This document shows positions 43,598 to 52,669 of a stretch of DNA of 64,000 nucleotides, piece by piece. This DNA is from Brevinematales bacterium (GTDB taxonomy: Bacteria > Spirochaetota > Brevinematia > Brevinematales > Thermospiraceae), in contig JAOADA010000004.1 of NCBI GenBank assembly GCA_026417555.1, positions 62,001 to 126,000 on the forward strand. The letters run 5' to 3'. A program made the position numbers and the translations under genes. The notes under the pieces are model-generated. The model was not told the DNA's origin and made no database searches. It was given only the letters and a program-made list of their open reading frames with translations. Numbering within the stretch: the first letter of the stretch is position 1; the number at the start of each line of letters is the position of its first letter.

Positions 43598-44320
43598 CTA
43601 TTCTCCAGCGTGAATAAGGGTGCCTACAGGTTTTCCCATGATGGCATCTACAATATGGCCAGGTTCGAAGATATTGAGAACCATGATGGGGAGATTGTTA
43701 TCCATACAAAGGGCGATAGCGGTACTGTCCATGACCTGGAGCCGACGATCAAGGACCTCTCGGTAAGAGATATTTTCGAATCGTTTGGCATCAGCGTATT
43801 TCTTAGGATCTTTGTCGTACACACCGTCAACTTTTGTAGCTTTGATCATGAGGTGGGCTTGGATTTCGATGGCTCGGAGGACAGCTGCCGTGTCTGTAGA
43901 GAAATAGGGATTGCCTGTTCCAGCGGCGAAAATGACAATGCGGGATTTTTCGAGATGACGGATAGCCCGTCTCCGGATGAAGTCTTCGGCTACAGAGGAA
44001 ACCTTGATGGCAGATTGAACCCGTGTTTGAAGATTATAGCGTTCCTCAAGAACAGCTTGCAAGGCAAGGGAATTGATGACAGTGGCAAGCATACCCATAT
44101 AGTCAGCGGTGGTTCTTGCAACTCCGAAGTTTTGGGCATCAACCCCACGAATGATATTGCCCCCACCTACGACAAGGGCGAGTTCACAACCTGTTTTGGA
44201 AGCACTGGCTATTTGAGCTGCCACGTTGTTGATAGCTTCATAATCAAGTCCGCCTGATTTTCCACCCAGCACCTCGCCACTGATTTTCAAAAGCACTCTT
44301 TTGTACTTTGGTGAAGACAT
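43598..44320 (-). CDS. pyrH: UMP kinase
   Basis: A 240-aa hexameric kinase that converts UMP to UDP. Motifs: [21 protein letters not shown], the [15 protein letters not shown] helix, [17 protein letters not shown] and [14 protein letters not shown]. The ATG at 44320 is chosen because GAGAAGGGG lies upstream at proper spacing; a TTG two codons earlier is less likely. It follows tsf after a terminator. frr, its common partner, is absent here. Confidence 0.95.
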   Translation of the reverse strand: MSSPKYKRVLLKISGEVLGGKSGGLDYEAINNVAAQIASASKTGCELALVVGGGNIIRGVDAQNFGVARTTADYMGMLATVINSLALQAVLEERYNLQTRVQSAIKVSSVAEDFIRRRAIRHLEKSRIVIFAAGTGNPYFSTDTAAVLRAIEIQAHLMIKATKVDGVYDKDPKKYADAKRFENISYREVLDRRLQVMDSTAIALCMDNNLPIMVLNIFEPGHIVDAIMGKPVGTLIHAGE

Positions 44321-44365
44321 AAACAACCCCTTCTCAAAAGATTTTGGCAGAAGACTCCTGTTGAA

Positions 44366-44406
44366 ATATAAAAAACGGCTGTTCCTGTGTATCAGAACAG
44401 CCGTTT
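44366..44406 (-). terminator. Intrinsic terminator after tsf
   Basis: AAACGGCTGTTC with GAACAGCCGTTT, a 12-bp perfect stem and 10-base loop (44406 to 44373 on the minus strand). It is followed by TTTTATATTT and separates rpsB-tsf from pyrH. Confidence 0.9.
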
Positions 44407-44415
44407 GCTTTTATC

Positions 44416-45234
44416 TTATTGGAGAGAGAGGCGAATAAACTGGTGGACAATCAGGTCAATACCTGTACTTTTCTTCAGTTCAGTGAAGAGGTCTTTGACC
44501 TTTTTCTCTTCATCAAAAATGAAGGGTTGTTCCATCAGAACGACTTCTGCATAGTACTTTTCAAACTTGCCCTTCACGATATTTTCGATCACCTTTTCTG
44601 GTTTGCCGGTAGCACGAGCCTCTTCTTCGAAACTCTTTTGCATCTCAGCACGGACATCGGCAGGAAGGGTGTCGACAGATACGCACAAAGGATTCATAGA
44701 GGTGATTTGCATGGCAATCTTTTTTGCCACATCCTGCACCTCAGATGTATCAGAGAGATTGCCAAAATCCGTGATAGAAGCCACCTTGTTCAAATGGACA
44801 TAGGGGTAGAGGGTTCCTTTGGCTTCAATCCACTTCCAGGAAACAAGGATATTTTCACCAAAATTGGCGATAGCCTCTTTGCGGAGTTGTTCTACATCCT
44901 CAGGAAGACTCTCGGAAGAAGGGTATGCCTTGGAGAATACGACCTTCATGATCTTTTCTGCAAAGGCTTTGAACTCAGGGGTTTTCCCCACAAAGTCAGT
45001 TTCACAGTTGAGACGGAAGAGAAGCCCTTTGTTGCCTTCGCAGGTGTACATCACGATACCTTCAACGGCGGTGCGACCCTCTTTCTTGCTTGCTTTGGCA
45101 AGTCCTTTTTTCTTCAAGATATCAATGGCCTTGGCAATATCGCCGTTGGTTTCCGTGAGGGCCTGCTTGCAATCAACAATGCCGGCACCTGTTTTCTCTC
45201 GGACCTCTTTTATCATAGCAGCAGAAATTTCCAT
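44416..45234 (-). CDS. tsf: Elongation factor Ts
   Basis: A 272-aa nucleotide-exchange factor for EF-Tu. N-terminal UBA-like domain with REKTGAGIVDCKQAL, followed by RLNCETDFVGKTPEFKAFA, the EF-Tu-binding core. A slightly shortened C-terminal dimerisation half ends VHQFIRLSLQ. AAGGAG precedes the ATG. It is 11 bases after rpsB and shares its promoter. Confidence 0.97.
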   Translation of the reverse strand: MEISAAMIKEVREKTGAGIVDCKQALTETNGDIAKAIDILKKKGLAKASKKEGRTAVEGIVMYTCEGNKGLLFRLNCETDFVGKTPEFKAFAEKIMKVVFSKAYPSSESLPEDVEQLRKEAIANFGENILVSWKWIEAKGTLYPYVHLNKVASITDFGNLSDTSEVQDVAKKIAMQITSMNPLCVSVDTLPADVRAEMQKSFEEEARATGKPEKVIENIVKGKFEKYYAEVVLMEQPFIFDEEKKVKDLFTELKKSTGIDLIVHQFIRLSLQ

Positions 45235-45245
45235 ATGTTGGCTCC

Positions 45246-46049
45246 TTATTTTACCAGACTATCTTCATCAACGTCAGTGTATTCATCTTCGATGACGACG
45301 TTTTCTGTTTCTTCACTTTCTTCTTCCACAATAGCGTTTTCTTGTTTGGCGGCCATGGTAGATCCTTCAATGATAGCATCAGCTATAAGAGAGGTGATGA
45401 GTTTGACGGACCGGATGGCATCATCATTGGCAGGGACTGGATAGTCTAAAAGGTCAGGGTCACAGTTGGTATCAGCAATACCAAAAACCTTGATGCCTAA
45501 AGACCGCGCTTCAAGAACCGCATTGATTTCTCGTTTTACATCCACCACCCAGAGGGCTTCGGGGAGACGCTTCATGTCACGGATCCCTTCATAAAACCCC
45601 TTCATCTTGGTGATAGTCCGCTCAATGTCAATAGCCTCTTTTTTGGTCATTTTCCCGCGGTCTGCCTCAAGCTTTGCCTCAAGCTTCTTCATCTTGTCAA
45701 TGGATTTTTTGATGGTGCTGAAGTTGGTCAGTGTTCCACCAAGCCATCGTTTGGTAACATAGGGCATGTTACACCGGGTAGCTTCTTCAAGAATGGAAGC
45801 CTGTGCTTGTTTCTTGGTACCAACAAACAGCATTACTCCATCGTTAGCAGCCAGTTCTTTCGCTGCCTGGTAAGCCTTCTGAAGCATTTCCATGGTGTGG
45901 CGCAGGTCTATGATGTAGATGCCATTTCTTTTGGTGTAGATAAATGGCCTCATCTTGGGATTCCAGCGCTTGGTCTGGTGACCAAAATGTACTCCTGCTT
46001 CAAGCAAGGCGTTCATGAGTTCTTTTTCCTGGTAAATAAGACTCGCCAT
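45246..46049 (-). CDS. rpsB: 30S ribosomal protein S2
   Basis: A 267-aa ribosomal protein. Motifs: EAGVHFGHQTKRWNPKM, YIIDLRHTMEML, FVGTKKQAQ, RWLGGTLTNFSTIKKS, and LGIKVFGIADTNCDP. The C-terminal 30 residues are an acidic tail (EEESEETENVV and beyond) absent from E. coli S2. The ATG at 46049 starts the conserved part; the frame reads on upstream through the promoter and is rejected for that reason. Confidence 0.97.
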   Translation of the reverse strand: MASLIYQEKELMNALLEAGVHFGHQTKRWNPKMRPFIYTKRNGIYIIDLRHTMEMLQKAYQAAKELAANDGVMLFVGTKKQAQASILEEATRCNMPYVTKRWLGGTLTNFSTIKKSIDKMKKLEAKLEADRGKMTKKEAIDIERTITKMKGFYEGIRDMKRLPEALWVVDVKREINAVLEARSLGIKVFGIADTNCDPDLLDYPVPANDDAIRSVKLITSLIADAIIEGSTMAAKQENAIVEEESEETENVVIEDEYTDVDEDSLVK

Positions 46050-46085
46050 ACTCTCTCCTTCTCTCCTTGGGAGTTTTAGTGTAAG

Positions 46086-46114
46086 ATTATAACATACTTT
46101 AGGCACTCTGTCAA
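46086..46114 (-). promoter_or_regulatory. Promoter of rpsB-tsf
   Basis: Minus strand TTGACA (46114-46109), 17 bases, TATAAT (46091-46086), a perfect consensus as expected for a ribosomal protein operon. Confidence 0.92.
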
Positions 46115-46177
46115 ATAAAAGAAGAGAGAAAACCCTCTTTGTCTCAGAGAAAGAATGAGATTTTTTGAGCACGTTTT

Positions 46178-47500
46178 TTACAGCAAGTTAGAAGCGACCT
46201 CAGCCAAAAGAGAACGTTCTCCTTTCTCAAGAGTGATATGGGCATACAGGGAAACGCCTTTCATTCTGTCGATGAGAAAGGAGAGACCATTACTTCGGGA
46301 ATCAAGGTAGGGCGTATCGATCTGGTATGGATCACCCGTGAAGACAATCTTTGTTCCTTCTCCAGCACGAGTAATGATGGTTTTTACCTCGTGGGGGGTG
46401 AGGTTCTGCGCTTCGTCTACGATGAAGTAGAGTTTTGAAAGGCTTCGGCCACGGATATAGGCTAAGGGGGTGATCTTCAGGGTTTCGTTGTCAAGCATCT
46501 TGTTGATGGTGACAAGCTCATGACTCCCTTCACTGAACTGATGTTGGATAACTGCAAGATTGTCGTAAAGGGGTTGCATGTAGGGATCAAGTTTCTCTTC
46601 AATGGAACCTGGGAGGAACCCCATGTCGCGGTTGGAAAGGGGGATGATAGGGCGGGCTAACAGGATTTGCTTGTATGTTCCAAAAGAGGCAAGAGCACCA
46701 GCAAGGGCCATCAGGGTTTTCCCTGTGCCTGCTTTGCCAGCAAGGGTGACGAGCTGGATATTAGGGTCGGTGAGAGCATGAAGGGCAAAGGCTTGTTCGG
46801 CATTTCGTGGGGCAATTCCATAACAGGTGTGTTTTTCGATGAGTTGCCATCCCGGGAAAAAGGGAGAATAGGTGGCTAGGATACTCTTTTGATGGTTGCG
46901 AAGAATAAAAAACTCATTGGGCATAGGGGGAGGTTGTACACTGAGAAACTCGGGAGGAAGGATTTTTTCTTTCTGAAGAGTATAGAGGAGGGTTTCGTTG
47001 ACGTTTTCTATGGTTCGTTTGCCGGTGTAGAGTTCTTCGATACTTTTGATCTTGCCTGTTTCATAGTCTTCGGCAAGAAGTCCAATAGCTCTCGCTTTCA
47101 TTCGGAGATTGATATCTTTGGAGACAATAATGACGGTAGAGGGATCTTTCTCCTGAGCAAGATAATAAGCACAGGCAAGAATCCGGTGGTCTGGTTTATC
47201 TTCCCAGAAGAGTTTTCGGATAGAATCGTCGAGTTGTACATGGGTATCAATCCGTACTGTCCCTCCTGTGGGAAGTCTGGCTGGTTTGTTGAAAGGTATA
47301 TCTTTGAAAAGACGGTCAAGTTCTCGACTGAATTCTCTGGCATTGAAATGAATGATCTCATTGCCTTTTTTGAAGTTATCTACCTCTTCAAGAAGTGTGA
47401 TAGGGATGACTACTTCATGTTCTTGGAAAGAAAAGATGGCTTGTGGGTCATACAAAACAACATTGGTATCAAGAATAAAGGTTTTTCTTTTTTTTGCCAT
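46178..47500 (-). CDS. PIN-domain PhoH-like ATPase (PhoH2 type)
   Basis: A 440-aa protein joining an N-terminal PIN nuclease domain (about 5-140: FILDTNVVLYDP, with acidic residues in LLEEVDNF and IVSKDINLRMKA) to a C-terminal PhoH ATPase (about 215-440: LAGKAGTGKTLMALAGAL Walker A, and YFIVDEAQNLTPHEV Walker B). Relatives are RNA helicases and nucleases. The ATG at 47500 has no ribosome site. The -10 box of its likely promoter ends five bases before the ATG, so the mRNA is probably leaderless. It ends 129 bases upstream of rpsB in the same direction. Confidence 0.88.
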   Translation of the reverse strand: MAKKRKTFILDTNVVLYDPQAIFSFQEHEVVIPITLLEEVDNFKKGNEIIHFNAREFSRELDRLFKDIPFNKPARLPTGGTVRIDTHVQLDDSIRKLFWEDKPDHRILACAYYLAQEKDPSTVIIVSKDINLRMKARAIGLLAEDYETGKIKSIEELYTGKRTIENVNETLLYTLQKEKILPPEFLSVQPPPMPNEFFILRNHQKSILATYSPFFPGWQLIEKHTCYGIAPRNAEQAFALHALTDPNIQLVTLAGKAGTGKTLMALAGALASFGTYKQILLARPIIPLSNRDMGFLPGSIEEKLDPYMQPLYDNLAVIQHQFSEGSHELVTINKMLDNETLKITPLAYIRGRSLSKLYFIVDEAQNLTPHEVKTIITRAGEGTKIVFTGDPYQIDTPYLDSRSNGLSFLIDRMKGVSLYAHITLEKGERSLLAEVASNLL

Positions 47501-47505
47501 ATGCT

Positions 47506-47534
47506 ATGGTAACATAGTTTTTGGGAAAATGCAA
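47506..47534 (-). promoter_or_regulatory. Promoter of the PIN-PhoH gene (leaderless)
   Basis: Minus strand TTGCAT (47534-47529), 17 bases, TACCAT (47511-47506) with an extended TG just before it. The -10 box ends five bases before the ATG. A small palindrome, CTATG-GTAA-CATAG (47504-47517), covers the -10 box and may be an operator. Confidence 0.65.
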
Positions 47535-47601
47535 TTTTTTTGTGGCCGAAGGATGGCGATTTCGAGGTTGTGTTTTCACGGTGGTGAGTGCCATGACAAA
47601 A

Positions 47602-47630
47602 TTGACTTTTTTTCCTCTTTTCTCTAAGAT
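47602..47630 (+). promoter_or_regulatory. Promoter of the flavodoxin-like gene
   Basis: TTGACT (47602-47607), 17 bases, TAAGAT (47625-47630). AAGGAGAGG precedes the ATG at 47649. It is divergent from the PIN-PhoH promoter. Confidence 0.7.
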
Positions 47631-47648
47631 GAATACCAAGGAGAGGTC

Positions 47649-48152
47649 ATGCGGGTGTTGGTACTTTTTTATTCGTATGAAGGAAATACTGAGTTTATTG
47701 CCAAGATCATCGCTGAGGAAGTTCATGCTGAGGTAGAGAGTATAAAACCAGTTGAAGAGAAACACTACCACGGTGTGATGAAGTATGTGTGGAATGGCAA
47801 GGCAGCCTTGATGAGGGAAAAACCCACGCTTATCCCGTTGAAGAAGGATATCCTTGCCTATGATCTCATATTTTTGGGAACACCTGTCTGGGCGGGGACA
47901 TGGGTTCCGGTTTTTAACACGCTTTTCCAACAGAACGATTTTATGGGCAAGAAAGTAGCCTGTTTTTATTGTCATGCGGGAGGGCCGGGGTCGATTGAGA
48001 AGCGTTTTCGCAAGCAGTTGGTGTCGGCTTCACTTTTGGGATTTTGTGGGTTTATAGATCCTTTGTGGAGTAAGTACAAGGAGAAATATGAAAAACAGGC
48101 GCGAGAGTGGGCGAGGGAAATGCTTGCCTTGGCAATGAAGGATAAACGGTAG
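47649..48152 (+). CDS. Flavodoxin-like protein
   Basis: A 167-aa protein with the flavodoxin fold: FMN phosphate loop [12 protein letters not shown] near the N-terminus, and isoalloxazine loop [16 protein letters not shown], then [12 protein letters not shown]. Family members carry single electrons or are WrbA-like quinone reductases. It starts a + strand set ending with the MEMO gene, 14 bases ahead of lpxD. It could donate electrons to IspH or other Fe-S enzymes, but that is inference. Confidence 0.82.
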   Translation: MRVLVLFYSYEGNTEFIAKIIAEEVHAEVESIKPVEEKHYHGVMKYVWNGKAALMREKPTLIPLKKDILAYDLIFLGTPVWAGTWVPVFNTLFQQNDFMGKKVACFYCHAGGPGSIEKRFRKQLVSASLLGFCGFIDPLWSKYKEKYEKQAREWAREMLALAMKDKR

Positions 48153-48166
48153 CAAAGGAGGAAGCT

Positions 48167-49177
48167 ATGAAACTCTCAGAAATAGCACGAAGGTTAGGAC
48201 TTTCTATGCATGGAGAGGATGTAGAGATAGAGGGGGTTTCTGGGCTGGATGCTCCTGTGGCGGGGACACTAGGTTTTATTGAGCATAAGCGTATGGTGGC
48301 CGAGGCCAATGCTTCACCTATCGAAGCCTTCATTGTGGGTGAGGGGGTATCCTTGAACAAACCCTTTTTGGTGAGTCCTCATCCCAAGTATAGTTTTTCT
48401 CAGGTGGTAGCGTGGTTTTCCCCGTATACGCCCTATGAGAGAGGAATTTCTCCCCAGGCGTATGTTCATCCTTCGGCAAAACTTGGTGCTGGGGTAACGG
48501 TGATGCCCTTTGCATGTATCATGGAAGATGCCGAGATAGGGGAAAACACCGTGATTTATCCTCATGTTTTTATTGGCAAGGGGGTCAAGGTTGGGCGGGA
48601 GTGTGTGATCAAGGCAGGGGTGAAAATTGATGATCTTACCATCATCGGTGAGAGGGTCATTATCCACCACAATACCGTGGTAGGGGGAGATGGTTTTGGG
48701 TATGTGGTCCATGAGGGGAGAAATGTGAAGATTCCTCAGATTGGGCGTATCCGTATCGGTAACGATGTAGAGATAGGAGCGTGTGTGACCATTGATCGAG
48801 CGGCTCTCGGGGAAACGGTGATAGAGGATGATGTCAAAATTGACAATCTTGTACAAATTGCCCACAATGTTCATATAGGGGCACATTCGATTATTGTTGC
48901 TCAAGTGGGGATTGCTGGGAGCACCTCTTTGGGAGAAGGGTGTATCCTTGCAGGTCAAGTGGGGGTAGCCGATCACGTGACCATAGGTGATCGGGTGGTG
49001 GTTATGGCTCAGAGTGGGATAGAGGACAAGGAGGTTCCCTCTGGCAAGGTTCTCTTTGGTACTCCGGCACGAGATTTTATGGAACAAAAACGGATTTTGG
49101 CAGCCCAGCTTCGGCTTCCTGATCTTGTGAAACGGGTAGGGGAGATTGAGAAGCGTTTGGGTATAGAACGAGAATGA
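48167..49177 (+). CDS. lpxD: UDP-3-O-acylglucosamine N-acyltransferase
   Basis: A 336-aa lipid A biosynthesis enzyme. N-terminal uridine-binding domain (about 1-95), then a left-handed beta-helix with hexapeptide repeats (about 98-290), for example [19 protein letters not shown]. Active-site His in [11 protein letters not shown]. The C-terminal amphipathic helix is present. AAAGGAGG precedes the ATG. Together with LptF and LptG it points to an LPS-type outer membrane. Confidence 0.94.
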   Translation: MKLSEIARRLGLSMHGEDVEIEGVSGLDAPVAGTLGFIEHKRMVAEANASPIEAFIVGEGVSLNKPFLVSPHPKYSFSQVVAWFSPYTPYERGISPQAYVHPSAKLGAGVTVMPFACIMEDAEIGENTVIYPHVFIGKGVKVGRECVIKAGVKIDDLTIIGERVIIHHNTVVGGDGFGYVVHEGRNVKIPQIGRIRIGNDVEIGACVTIDRAALGETVIEDDVKIDNLVQIAHNVHIGAHSIIVAQVGIAGSTSLGEGCILAGQVGVADHVTIGDRVVVMAQSGIEDKEVPSGKVLFGTPARDFMEQKRILAAQLRLPDLVKRVGEIEKRLGIERE

Positions 49178-50004
49178 ACTGGAATCCCCACAAGACCTCA
49201 GAAATCGAGAGGGTACTGCGGGAGAGGGGGCTTTGGTTGGCCCGTTCTCGTGGTCAAAATTATCTTGTGGATAGAGATATAGCCTCTCGTATTGTTTCTT
49301 GTGTTCCCGTTACTCAGCCTGTGCTTGAGGTTGGGTGTGGATTGGGGGCGTTGACAGTTCTTCTTCCCCCTCGAAGGGTGTATGCCCTTGAGGTGGATCA
49401 TGGGATTTTCTCTTTGGTTTCCGAGTTGATTTCTCATCCCTGTATTCAGCTAAGAGAGGCGGATTTTTTGCGTTTTGACCTTGACTCTCTTGGAGAACAG
49501 CGACTTTTCTTTCTTTCGAATCTCCCGTATAGTATTTCGGGGGAAGCTATACGTCGGTTCATTGATGAAAGAGTATTTGAGGAAGGGATTGTGATGGTTC
49601 AAAAAGAGTTTTTTGAGCGTATGATTGTGCCAGTGGGTGAAAAAAACTATGGGGTATTTGCTGTTCTTGTGCAGAGTTTTCTTGAGGTGGACAAACTTTT
49701 TATGGTACCAAAGGGATGTTTTTTCCCTGTACCCTCCGTGGATTCTGTGGTTATTCGGATACGGAAAAAAATGGTAGTGATGGGCAAAAGGAGGGAAGAC
49801 TTTGCCCCTCTTCAGGAGAGTTTTCGGGCCTTTCTTCTCAAGGGGTTTGGATCCAAACGGAAAACTCTTTTCAATAATCTTCGCTCCAAAGAACCAAAAG
49901 AGCGAGTGGAGATGGTTTTGAGAGAGGTTGGGGTTGGTGGAGAGGTTCGCCCAGAAGAGGTCAGTGTTGAGCAGTGGCAGAAACTATTTCTTGCGATGGG
50001 ATGA
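49174..50004 (+). CDS. rsmA: 16S rRNA dimethyladenosine transferase
   Basis: A 276-aa SAM-dependent enzyme (KsgA) that dimethylates two adenines in helix 45 of 16S rRNA. Motifs: [30 protein letters not shown], the [12 protein letters not shown] catalytic loop and [17 protein letters not shown]. The ATG overlaps the lpxD TGA (ATGA). Confidence 0.95.
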   Translation: MNWNPHKTSEIERVLRERGLWLARSRGQNYLVDRDIASRIVSCVPVTQPVLEVGCGLGALTVLLPPRRVYALEVDHGIFSLVSELISHPCIQLREADFLRFDLDSLGEQRLFFLSNLPYSISGEAIRRFIDERVFEEGIVMVQKEFFERMIVPVGEKNYGVFAVLVQSFLEVDKLFMVPKGCFFPVPSVDSVVIRIRKKMVVMGKRREDFAPLQESFRAFLLKGFGSKRKTLFNNLRSKEPKERVEMVLREVGVGGEVRPEEVSVEQWQKLFLAMG

Positions 50005-50007
50005 GAT

Positions 50008-50646
50008 ATGGAACTTCATCTTTTGATAGGGAGCAGAGAGCGAAAACGCTTGGAGCTTTCTCACATAGCCAGAGTGTGGGCTATGCAGAGACTCAAAGAG
50101 TATGTAGGAGAAGAGGTGATATGGGCTGTGGATAGGTGGGGCAAGCCATTCCTTTTCTCTCATCCGACGTGTCATTTTAACCTTGCCCATAGTGCTGAGG
50201 TGGTTTTGTTGGCTATCGATAGTCAACCTGTAGGTGTGGATATTGAGAAAAGCAAACCTCGAGATTATGAGGCGTTGGCTGAACGTTTTTTTCATCCTGA
50301 GGAGAAGGCATGGGTAATAGGAGAAGAAAATCGATTCTACCACATATGGACAGCAAAGGAGGCTTATCTCAAAGCAAAGGGAATGGGGATTCGGATGAGG
50401 CTCTCCTCTTTTTCTGTGGTCAAAGACAAAAAACTCTGCTCTCCAGAAGAGGGATGGTATCTTCTGCCTTTGTTTCTGGGGGAGAGATTGGCTGGCTATT
50501 GGGCATGTCTTTGTGCCAGACACAAGCTACTCACTTCGTTTGTTCTCTGGGAGGAGAAAAAAGAAGACCAGGGAACGTGGTTTTTGTCGGAGAGAATTGA
50601 CACCCATGTTTTTTTGGCTTATGATGAAGAAGGGGAAAGACGATGA
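50008..50646 (+). CDS. 4'-Phosphopantetheinyl transferase, Sfp-like
   Basis: A 212-aa enzyme that attaches phosphopantetheine to carrier proteins. Metal-binding motif QPVGVDIEKSKP (Asp and Glu ligands) and the WTAKEAYLKAKG helix carrying the catalytic Glu-Lys are present, with FNLAHSAEVVLLA ahead. It is the Sfp/AcpT type rather than AcpS. It may prime the fatty-acid carrier or a secondary system; no carrier protein gene is nearby. It overlaps rsmA-side spacing by 3 bases and the next gene by ATGA. Confidence 0.85.
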   Translation: MELHLLIGSRERKRLELSHIARVWAMQRLKEYVGEEVIWAVDRWGKPFLFSHPTCHFNLAHSAEVVLLAIDSQPVGVDIEKSKPRDYEALAERFFHPEEKAWVIGEENRFYHIWTAKEAYLKAKGMGIRMRLSSFSVVKDKKLCSPEEGWYLLPLFLGERLAGYWACLCARHKLLTSFVLWEEKKEDQGTWFLSERIDTHVFLAYDEEGERR

Positions 50647-51788
50647 ATACCTATTTTGATAATGCAGCCACAACGTTTCCAAAACCACATGAGGTAAAGG
50701 AAGCTATAACACGCTGTCTTGAAGCTTTTTCAGCCAATCCTGGGCGGGGTGGGCATCGTTTGGCAAGACAAGCTGAGGCTCTTGTAGAAGAGGCCAGAAG
50801 AGAGGTAGCATCTCTTTTTGGGAGAAGAGACCCTTCTTGGGTTATCTTTACCTTGAATGCAACAGATGCTATAAACATGGCTGTGCGTGGTGTGGTACAA
50901 CACGGGGATAAGGTTCTTACGACTGTCTATGAGCATAATGCGGTGCTTCGGGTACTCTTTGAGTTGGAGCGTGAAGGGATCATTGAGGTGAAGGTGATTT
51001 GTCCAGAGGAAGAGGAGTACACTCCAGAGGATTTTGTACCACATATTGGGAGAGGCGTGAGACTGGTGTGTCTCAATCATATCTCGAACGTGACAGGGAA
51101 GATCCTCCCTGTGGAGGATATTGCCAGAGTGGTCAAAACATATTCGGATGCTTTGGTGCTTGTGGATGTGTCTCAGAGTGCGGGGATGGTTTCTCTTCAA
51201 GGGGAGGATGTAGATCTTATCGCTGGTACAGGACATAAACATCTTTATGGTCCAATGGGAGTAGGGTTCCTTGTCGTGAAGCCAGGAGTGAGCCTTCGTC
51301 CCTGGCGTGTAGGGGGGACAGGGTATCGCTCAGAGGACCTTTTTCAGCCGGAAGAAATGCCCTATCGATTGGAGGCCGGGACACCAAATCTCCCTGGTAT
51401 AGCTGGCCTTTTAGCAGGGATTCGGTGGGTGCGAGATAAGAATGCTTTTGCCCATGACCAAAGCCTTTTGGAGCGTTTTGCCAATGGGATAAAAGATACA
51501 GCCTTTATGTGGTATAGACCAAAGCGAGGGATTGGTGTGGTGAGTTTGCGCCATCCCTTTGTAGGGGTTCAGGAACTGGCAATGATTTTGGATAGTGAAT
51601 ACGACATAGCTTCACGGGCAGGGCTTCAGTGTGCCCCCCTTGTCCATAAGAAACTTGGGACTTTTCCAGAAGGGACACTTCGCTTGAGTTTTTCCCTTTG
51701 GCATACCGATGAAGATATTGATTTCCTTGTAGAAGCTTTGAAAACAATAGATCTGATGTTCAAACAAGGTGGAGGAGGGGTGGTATGA
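50643..51788 (+). CDS. Cysteine desulfurase family protein
   Basis: A 381-aa PLP enzyme of class V. PLP Lys in GTGHKHLYGPMG; N-terminal YFDNAATTFPKP; HNAVLRVL with the PLP-stacking His; catalytic Cys in SRAGLQCAPLVHK. It resembles the TIGR01977 group, desulfurases without a dedicated scaffold. It could supply sulfur for Fe-S clusters or tRNA thiolation. It sits in the overlapping string rsmA-pptase-desulfurase-MEMO. Confidence 0.88.
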   Translation: MNTYFDNAATTFPKPHEVKEAITRCLEAFSANPGRGGHRLARQAEALVEEARREVASLFGRRDPSWVIFTLNATDAINMAVRGVVQHGDKVLTTVYEHNAVLRVLFELEREGIIEVKVICPEEEEYTPEDFVPHIGRGVRLVCLNHISNVTGKILPVEDIARVVKTYSDALVLVDVSQSAGMVSLQGEDVDLIAGTGHKHLYGPMGVGFLVVKPGVSLRPWRVGGTGYRSEDLFQPEEMPYRLEAGTPNLPGIAGLLAGIRWVRDKNAFAHDQSLLERFANGIKDTAFMWYRPKRGIGVVSLRHPFVGVQELAMILDSEYDIASRAGLQCAPLVHKKLGTFPEGTLRLSFSLWHTDEDIDFLVEALKTIDLMFKQGGGGVV

Positions 51789-52633
51789 GAGAGGTGAGAC
51801 GACCTGCCGTGGCCAATATCTTTTATCCAGGGGACAAAATTAATCTGAAGGTCATGGTAAATGAATTTTTAGCCCAGGTGGATGAGCGGTTTATTCAAGA
51901 GATAGGACAAAAGGTGGGATTGCCTTTTGCCCTTGTTTCTCCTCATGCAGGGTATGTGTATTCTGGCCAGGTGGCAGCGTATGGTTACAAACTTATTGAG
52001 AATACCAACTGGGATGTCGTTGTGCTTCTTGGGCCAAGCCATTATGTGCATTTTGAGGGGGTGGCTCTTTCTTCAGCCGTATCTTTTCAGACCCCTTTGG
52101 GAGAAATTGAGGTCGATAGTGGGTATAATGCCGCTTTGATTGAAGAGGATCCACACCTTTTCTCCTATCTCTCGGTGGCTCATGAAAGGGAGCATTGTCT
52201 TGAGACTCAGCTTCCTTTTCTTCAGGATGTTATTGAAGGAGAGTTTCGGATTGTTCCTATGCTGTTGGGGGTTCTTTCTCAAAGTACTATTTCTGACATA
52301 GCACAGATTGTTGTTAACCTCTATCGTCGGAGGAATGAAAGAGTGCTTTTTGTGATTTCTACTGATTTGTCACATTACCATACAGCAAAAGAGGCAGAAG
52401 AAATGGATAGACGACTTATCCGGCATCTTCTCAGGATGGATACAGAGGCACTTTTCAAGGATGCGATGTCCGGAGTTATAGAGGCTTGTGGGATTTTCCC
52501 TCTTCTGGTGATGTGTGAAATGGGGAAAAAATTGGGGAGAACCCAGGTAAAGGAGCTATGTTATCGTCACTCGGGGGAGGTTTCCAAAGATATGAGGCAG
52601 GTTGTAGGGTATCTCTCTGCAGTGGTGTGGTAG
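51785..52633 (+). CDS. MEMO1-family protein (AmmeMemoRadiSam system protein B)
   Basis: A 282-aa protein of the MEMO family, fold related to nonheme iron dioxygenases. Candidate metal or catalytic residues: VSPHAGYVYSG, LLGPSHYVH, EHCLETQLPFL, DLSHYHTAKEAE and CGIFPLLV. In many microbes it pairs with AMMECR1 and radical SAM genes, which are not in this window. The biochemical role is unknown. It overlaps the desulfurase TGA by ATGA. Confidence 0.88.
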   Translation: MREVRRPAVANIFYPGDKINLKVMVNEFLAQVDERFIQEIGQKVGLPFALVSPHAGYVYSGQVAAYGYKLIENTNWDVVVLLGPSHYVHFEGVALSSAVSFQTPLGEIEVDSGYNAALIEEDPHLFSYLSVAHEREHCLETQLPFLQDVIEGEFRIVPMLLGVLSQSTISDIAQIVVNLYRRRNERVLFVISTDLSHYHTAKEAEEMDRRLIRHLLRMDTEALFKDAMSGVIEACGIFPLLVMCEMGKKLGRTQVKELCYRHSGEVSKDMRQVVGYLSAVVW

Positions 52634-52669
52634 CAATCTTGGTATGGTCATGTTTTGGGGATGAAGGTT

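Noticed and set aside
46050-46172. 41-codon N-terminal extension of rpsB
   Set aside because: It runs through the perfect TTGACA-17-TATAAT promoter and is not found in S2 proteins.
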